From Buchnera aphidicola (Lipaphis pseudobrassicae) (lineage in GTDB: Bacteria; Pseudomonadota; Gammaproteobacteria; Enterobacterales; Enterobacteriaceae), in the NCBI RefSeq assembly GCF_005081185.1, contig NZ_CP034870.1:130698-186804 (forward strand): a DNA stretch of 56,107 nt, given 5' to 3'. Below the pieces are notes generated by a model, which made no database searches, was not told where the DNA came from, and saw only the letters and a program-made list of their open reading frames with translations. The position numbers and the translations under genes were made by a program. Below, piece by piece: positions 53,253 through 56,107 of this stretch. Each line of letters begins with the position of its first letter. Positions within the stretch are counted from its first letter, which is position 1.

Positions 53253-54125
53253 CTAATAAAACATATTTTTTCTTTTGTAAAGAATATTATGTAAAGATGA
53301 AATATTTACACTTTTTGCTATAAATCCATATATATTTTTAGGTAAAAAAGAAAAAACTTTTTCAGCTGATTTTTTGTTATTAAATTCAGAAAAAATACAA
53401 GATCCAGTACCTGTTATTCTTGAAGGTGCATATATAGATAATATTGAAATTATTTTTTTTATTTTAAGAAATTGTTTTTTTACTATAGGTTCAAAATCGT
53501 TACTAAAATCTGATGTTAGTAGTTTTTTAATAGATTTTCTATTTTTTTGGGTTAATTCAGGACTTGAAAATATTTTTTTTGTTAATATATGTATATTTGG
53601 ATATACAACCAAATACCATTTTTCTCGTTGCTTAATTGGATGTAATATTTCTCCTATTCCTTCTCCTATAGATGTTTTTCCCATGACGAAAAACGGTACA
53701 TCAGCTCCTATTTCTAATCCAAAATTAGCTAATTCTGGCAAAGTAAATCGTATATTCCATAACTTATTTAACGCAATTAAAGTAGTTGCTGCATTGGAAG
53801 AACCACCACCTAATCCACTGCCAATTGGTATTCTTTTTTTTAAAAATATTTTAGCACCTAGATTATGAGAACTAATATTTTTATGTAGAAAAGCTTTGTA
53901 TTTTAGTAGTTTAGCAGCACAAAAAATGGTGTTATTTATATTAATAAGAGATCTTTTTTTAGTAAATAATTTGATTGTACCTGTTTTATTAGGAATGATC
54001 TTTAATGTATCATTGTACTCAAGAAATTGAAATAATGTTTGTATATAATGATATCCGTCTAAACGTGTACCATTTACATATAAAAAAAGATTGATTTTTG
54101 CAGGAGATGGCCATGTATAAATCAT
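53253..54125 (-). CDS. ispE: 4-diphosphocytidyl-2-C-methyl-D-erythritol kinase
   Basis: GHMP-family kinase of the MEP isoprenoid pathway. It is 290 residues (E. coli 283). Starts YTWPSPAKINLFLYVNGTRLDGYH; ATP-binding motif PIGSGLGGGSSNAATTLIALN (first 20 at about 97-116), GADVPFFVMGKTSIGEGIG, and the C-terminal RITGTGSCIFSEF glycine block are intact. The pathway's last enzyme, IspH, is also in the window. In E. coli lolB precedes it and hemA is divergent; both are missing here. Confidence 0.96.
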   Translation of the reverse strand: MIYTWPSPAKINLFLYVNGTRLDGYHYIQTLFQFLEYNDTLKIIPNKTGTIKLFTKKRSLININNTIFCAAKLLKYKAFLHKNISSHNLGAKIFLKKRIPIGSGLGGGSSNAATTLIALNKLWNIRFTLPELANFGLEIGADVPFFVMGKTSIGEGIGEILHPIKQREKWYLVVYPNIHILTKKIFSSPELTQKNRKSIKKLLTSDFSNDFEPIVKKQFLKIKKIISILSIYAPSRITGTGSCIFSEFNNKKSAEKVFSFLPKNIYGFIAKSVNISSLHNILYKRKNMFY

Positions 54126-54342
54126 TGATTTATTTTTTTCTATATTGTTTTAAATACGTTTAAGTTTATTTTTATTAAAATTATAATGAAAACATTAAAA
54201 ATGATATAATATAAAATATTTTAATTTTATATTTTTAATGAATTTTTAAATATAATTGTTTTTTTATATAAAATTAATTAATGATTACATATTATATATA
54301 TTAATTAATTTTTTTAAAAATATTTTAATAAACGGAAAAGCA

Positions 54343-55428
54343 ATGAATAATTCTATTTTAAATAAATTAAAATCCTTACGAAATCGTTATCAAGAAATCG
54401 AAATCCTACTTACTCAAAAAAATATTATATCAAATCGAGAATATTTAAAAACATTATCTAAAGAATATTTAAAACTTTCTGAAATTATTAAATATTTTAT
54501 AAAATGGGAAAAATTAGAAATTGATACTAAAAATCTTTTTGCTTTATTTGATGATATAGAAATGCAAACTTTGGTAAAAGAAGAGCTTTTTTTATTTAAT
54601 AAAAAAAAGAAAGAGTTAGAAAAAAAAATTCATGAACTATTGATTCCAAAAGATCCTAATGACGAACACGGTTGTTTGATTGAAATAAGAGCTGCAACAG
54701 GTGGTGATGAGTCTTCAATTTTTGCTAGTGATTTATTTAGAATGTATACTAAATACGCCGAATCTTGTTTATGGAAAGTGGAAATAATGAGTATTAGTGA
54801 AAACGAAAAAGGAGGATTCAAGGAAATAATTTTAAAGATTACAGGGAAAGGCGCTTGTGGTCGATTAAAATTTGAATCTGGAGGTCATCGTGTACAAAGA
54901 GTCCCAGAAACAGAATCACAAGGAAGAGTTCATACTTCTACTTGCACTGTGGCTGTAATGCCTATAAAACCAAAAAGTGAAGTAGAAGAAATCAATCCTT
55001 CTGATTTAAAAATTGATACTTTTCGTTCTTCTGGAGCTGGAGGACAACATGTTAATACTACTGATTCTGCTATTCGTATTACTCATATTCCTACAGGTCA
55101 TGTTGTAGAATGTCAAGATGAACGGTCACAACATAAAAATAAAGCAAAAGCATTATCTATTTTATCAGCTCGTGTGCACGCAGAAAAAGCAGAAAAAGAA
55201 CATGCAGAAAGCGCCTCCATGAGACGAATTTTGTTGGGTAGTGGAGAACGATCTGATCGAAATAGAACATATAATTTTTCTCAAAATAGAATTACAGATC
55301 ATAGAATTAATTTTACTATATATAAATTAAATGAAGTATTAGAAGGAAAATTACAGCTTCTCATAGAACCAATAATGCGAGAATATCAAGCAGATTTACT
55401 TTCTTCTTTTTCTAAATCTATATTATGA
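54343..55428 (+). CDS. prfA: Peptide chain release factor 1
   Basis: Recognises UAA and UAG and releases the finished peptide. From the ATG at 54343 ([20 protein letters not shown]) it is 361 residues (E. coli 360). The frame is open back to 54256, but those 29 hydrophobic residues are not part of RF1. Domains: helical N-terminus, domain with [15 protein letters not shown], stop-codon recognition PxT motif as VPETESQGR (E. coli has PAT there), and catalytic GGQ in [16 protein letters not shown] (near 235). [20 protein letters not shown] is conserved. hemA, the usual upstream gene, is absent. It overlaps prmC by four bases. Confidence 0.97.
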   Translation: MNNSILNKLKSLRNRYQEIEILLTQKNIISNREYLKTLSKEYLKLSEIIKYFIKWEKLEIDTKNLFALFDDIEMQTLVKEELFLFNKKKKELEKKIHELLIPKDPNDEHGCLIEIRAATGGDESSIFASDLFRMYTKYAESCLWKVEIMSISENEKGGFKEIILKITGKGACGRLKFESGGHRVQRVPETESQGRVHTSTCTVAVMPIKPKSEVEEINPSDLKIDTFRSSGAGGQHVNTTDSAIRITHIPTGHVVECQDERSQHKNKAKALSILSARVHAEKAEKEHAESASMRRILLGSGERSDRNRTYNFSQNRITDHRINFTIYKLNEVLEGKLQLLIEPIMREYQADLLSSFSKSIL

Positions 55429-56107
55429 ATATTAAAAAATGGTTAAATAAATCTATTAAAAAATTATCTTTTCTTGATAATCCTAAGTATGAATCTGAGC
55501 TTTTATTAAGTTATGTATCAGGATGTACCCGTAGTTTTATTTTAACGTCAGATAAAATAAAATTAAATCGAAAACAATATAAATATTTAAATTATTTAGT
55601 TTTTCGTAGATCTTTAGGGGAACCTATGGCATATATCACGAAAGAAAAAGAATTTTGGTCTTTGTCTTTACGTGTTTCATATGATACTCTTATTCCAAGA
55701 CCTGATACTGAAATTTTGGTTGAACAAGTAATATCTAAAATAAAAGATAAATATACTTCAATTCTTGATTTAGGAACTGGTTCTGGAGCTATTGCATTAG
55801 CTTTAGCAAGCATGTGTCATGATTGGAATATCATTGGTATTGATAAATCACGAAAAGCTTTAAAAATAGCTCGAATCAATGCATACAAATTAAATTTAAA
55901 AAATGTCTCTTTCTTTTTTAGTGATTGGTTTTCACATATATATAAAAAGTTTGATATCATTGTAAGCAATCCGCCTTACATCAGCAAACAAGAAATCCGA
56001 TATTTAAAAAAAGATATTTTTTTTGAACCTTTTGAAGCTCTTATATCAAACAATAATGGATTATTAGATATTGAACATATTATCAAGAAATCAAATAATT
56101 ATTTATT
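55425..56107 (+). CDS. prmC: Release factor glutamine methyltransferase, 3' end cut by window
   Basis: Also called HemK; methylates the glutamine of the GGQ motif in release factors 1 and 2. The ATG at 55425 lies in the prfA stop (ATGA), and about 227 codons are visible; the frame is still open at the window edge. The N-terminal helical domain is followed by [36 protein letters not shown]-binding [17 protein letters not shown] and the catalytic NPPYIS (near 184-189). The adjacency of enzyme and substrate gene is the normal enterobacterial arrangement. Confidence 0.96.
   Translation, partial: MNIKKWLNKSIKKLSFLDNPKYESELLLSYVSGCTRSFILTSDKIKLNRKQYKYLNYLVFRRSLGEPMAYITKEKEFWSLSLRVSYDTLIPRPDTEILVEQVISKIKDKYTSILDLGTGSGAIALALASMCHDWNIIGIDKSRKALKIARINAYKLNLKNVSFFFSDWFSHIYKKFDIIVSNPPYISKQEIRYLKKDIFFEPFEALISNNNGLLDIEHIIKKSNNYL

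Overview
This window is a stretch of the chromosome of Buchnera aphidicola, the obligate bacterial symbiont of aphids, or a very close relative. The DNA is extremely AT-rich and the intergenic DNA is nearly pure A/T. Almost every gene is a recognisable, near full-length enterobacterial orthologue in E. coli-like blocks (dnaK-dnaJ, rpsT/ribF-ileS-lspA-ispH, dapB-carA-carB, nuoA-N), with many of the usual neighbours deleted (pheM, secDF, lptD, pdxA, apaG, fkpB, hemA, dedD, purF). I see no insertion sequences, prophage, CRISPR arrays, tRNAs or rRNAs. The species assignment rests on gene order and remembered protein sequences, not on a search.

Layout. (1) 85-7142, plus strand: translation block thrS-infC-rpmI-rplT-pheS-pheT-ihfA, with an AUU start on infC and an attenuator-like terminator before pheS. 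(2) 7192-9754, plus: queA-tgt-yajC (queuosine in tRNA; a Sec accessory protein without secDF). (3) 9806-12790, minus: glyQ-glyS. (4) 12965-19063: folE, nfo, rplY, surA, rsmA and apaH on plus, with a DedA-family gene on minus. (5) 19055-30305, minus: ribF-ileS-lspA-ispH, dapB-carA-carB and folA. Here carA has a UUG start and folA has no AUG, GUG or UUG where homology begins. (6) 30507-34003: rpsT (UUG start) on plus, then dnaK-dnaJ on minus behind a well-preserved sigma-32 promoter, with a GC-rich hairpin between the two genes. (7) 34327-49263, plus: the complete complex I operon nuoA-B-CD-E-F-G-H-I-J-K-L-M-N. (8) 49330-52121, plus: a decayed alx/TerC-family pseudogene, folC, and a frameshifted cvpA. 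(9) 52206-54125, minus: ispE-prs. (10) 54343-56107, plus: prfA-prmC, the last gene cut by the window edge.

The genes fit a nutritional endosymbiont. dapB and carAB feed lysine and arginine synthesis. complex I drives respiration, folE/folA/folC serve folate, ispE/ispH the isoprenoid pathway, and a large translation set is kept.

The most interesting signals are signs of decay. The proofreading sites of two adjacent tRNA synthetases (ThrRS and the PheRS beta chain) have lost all the key residues I checked, while their synthetic sites are intact. nuoE and cvpA each appear to be one base out of frame at a homopolymer run. Several non-AUG starts are kept or newly acquired. I found no evidence of a new defence, mobile or biosynthetic system.
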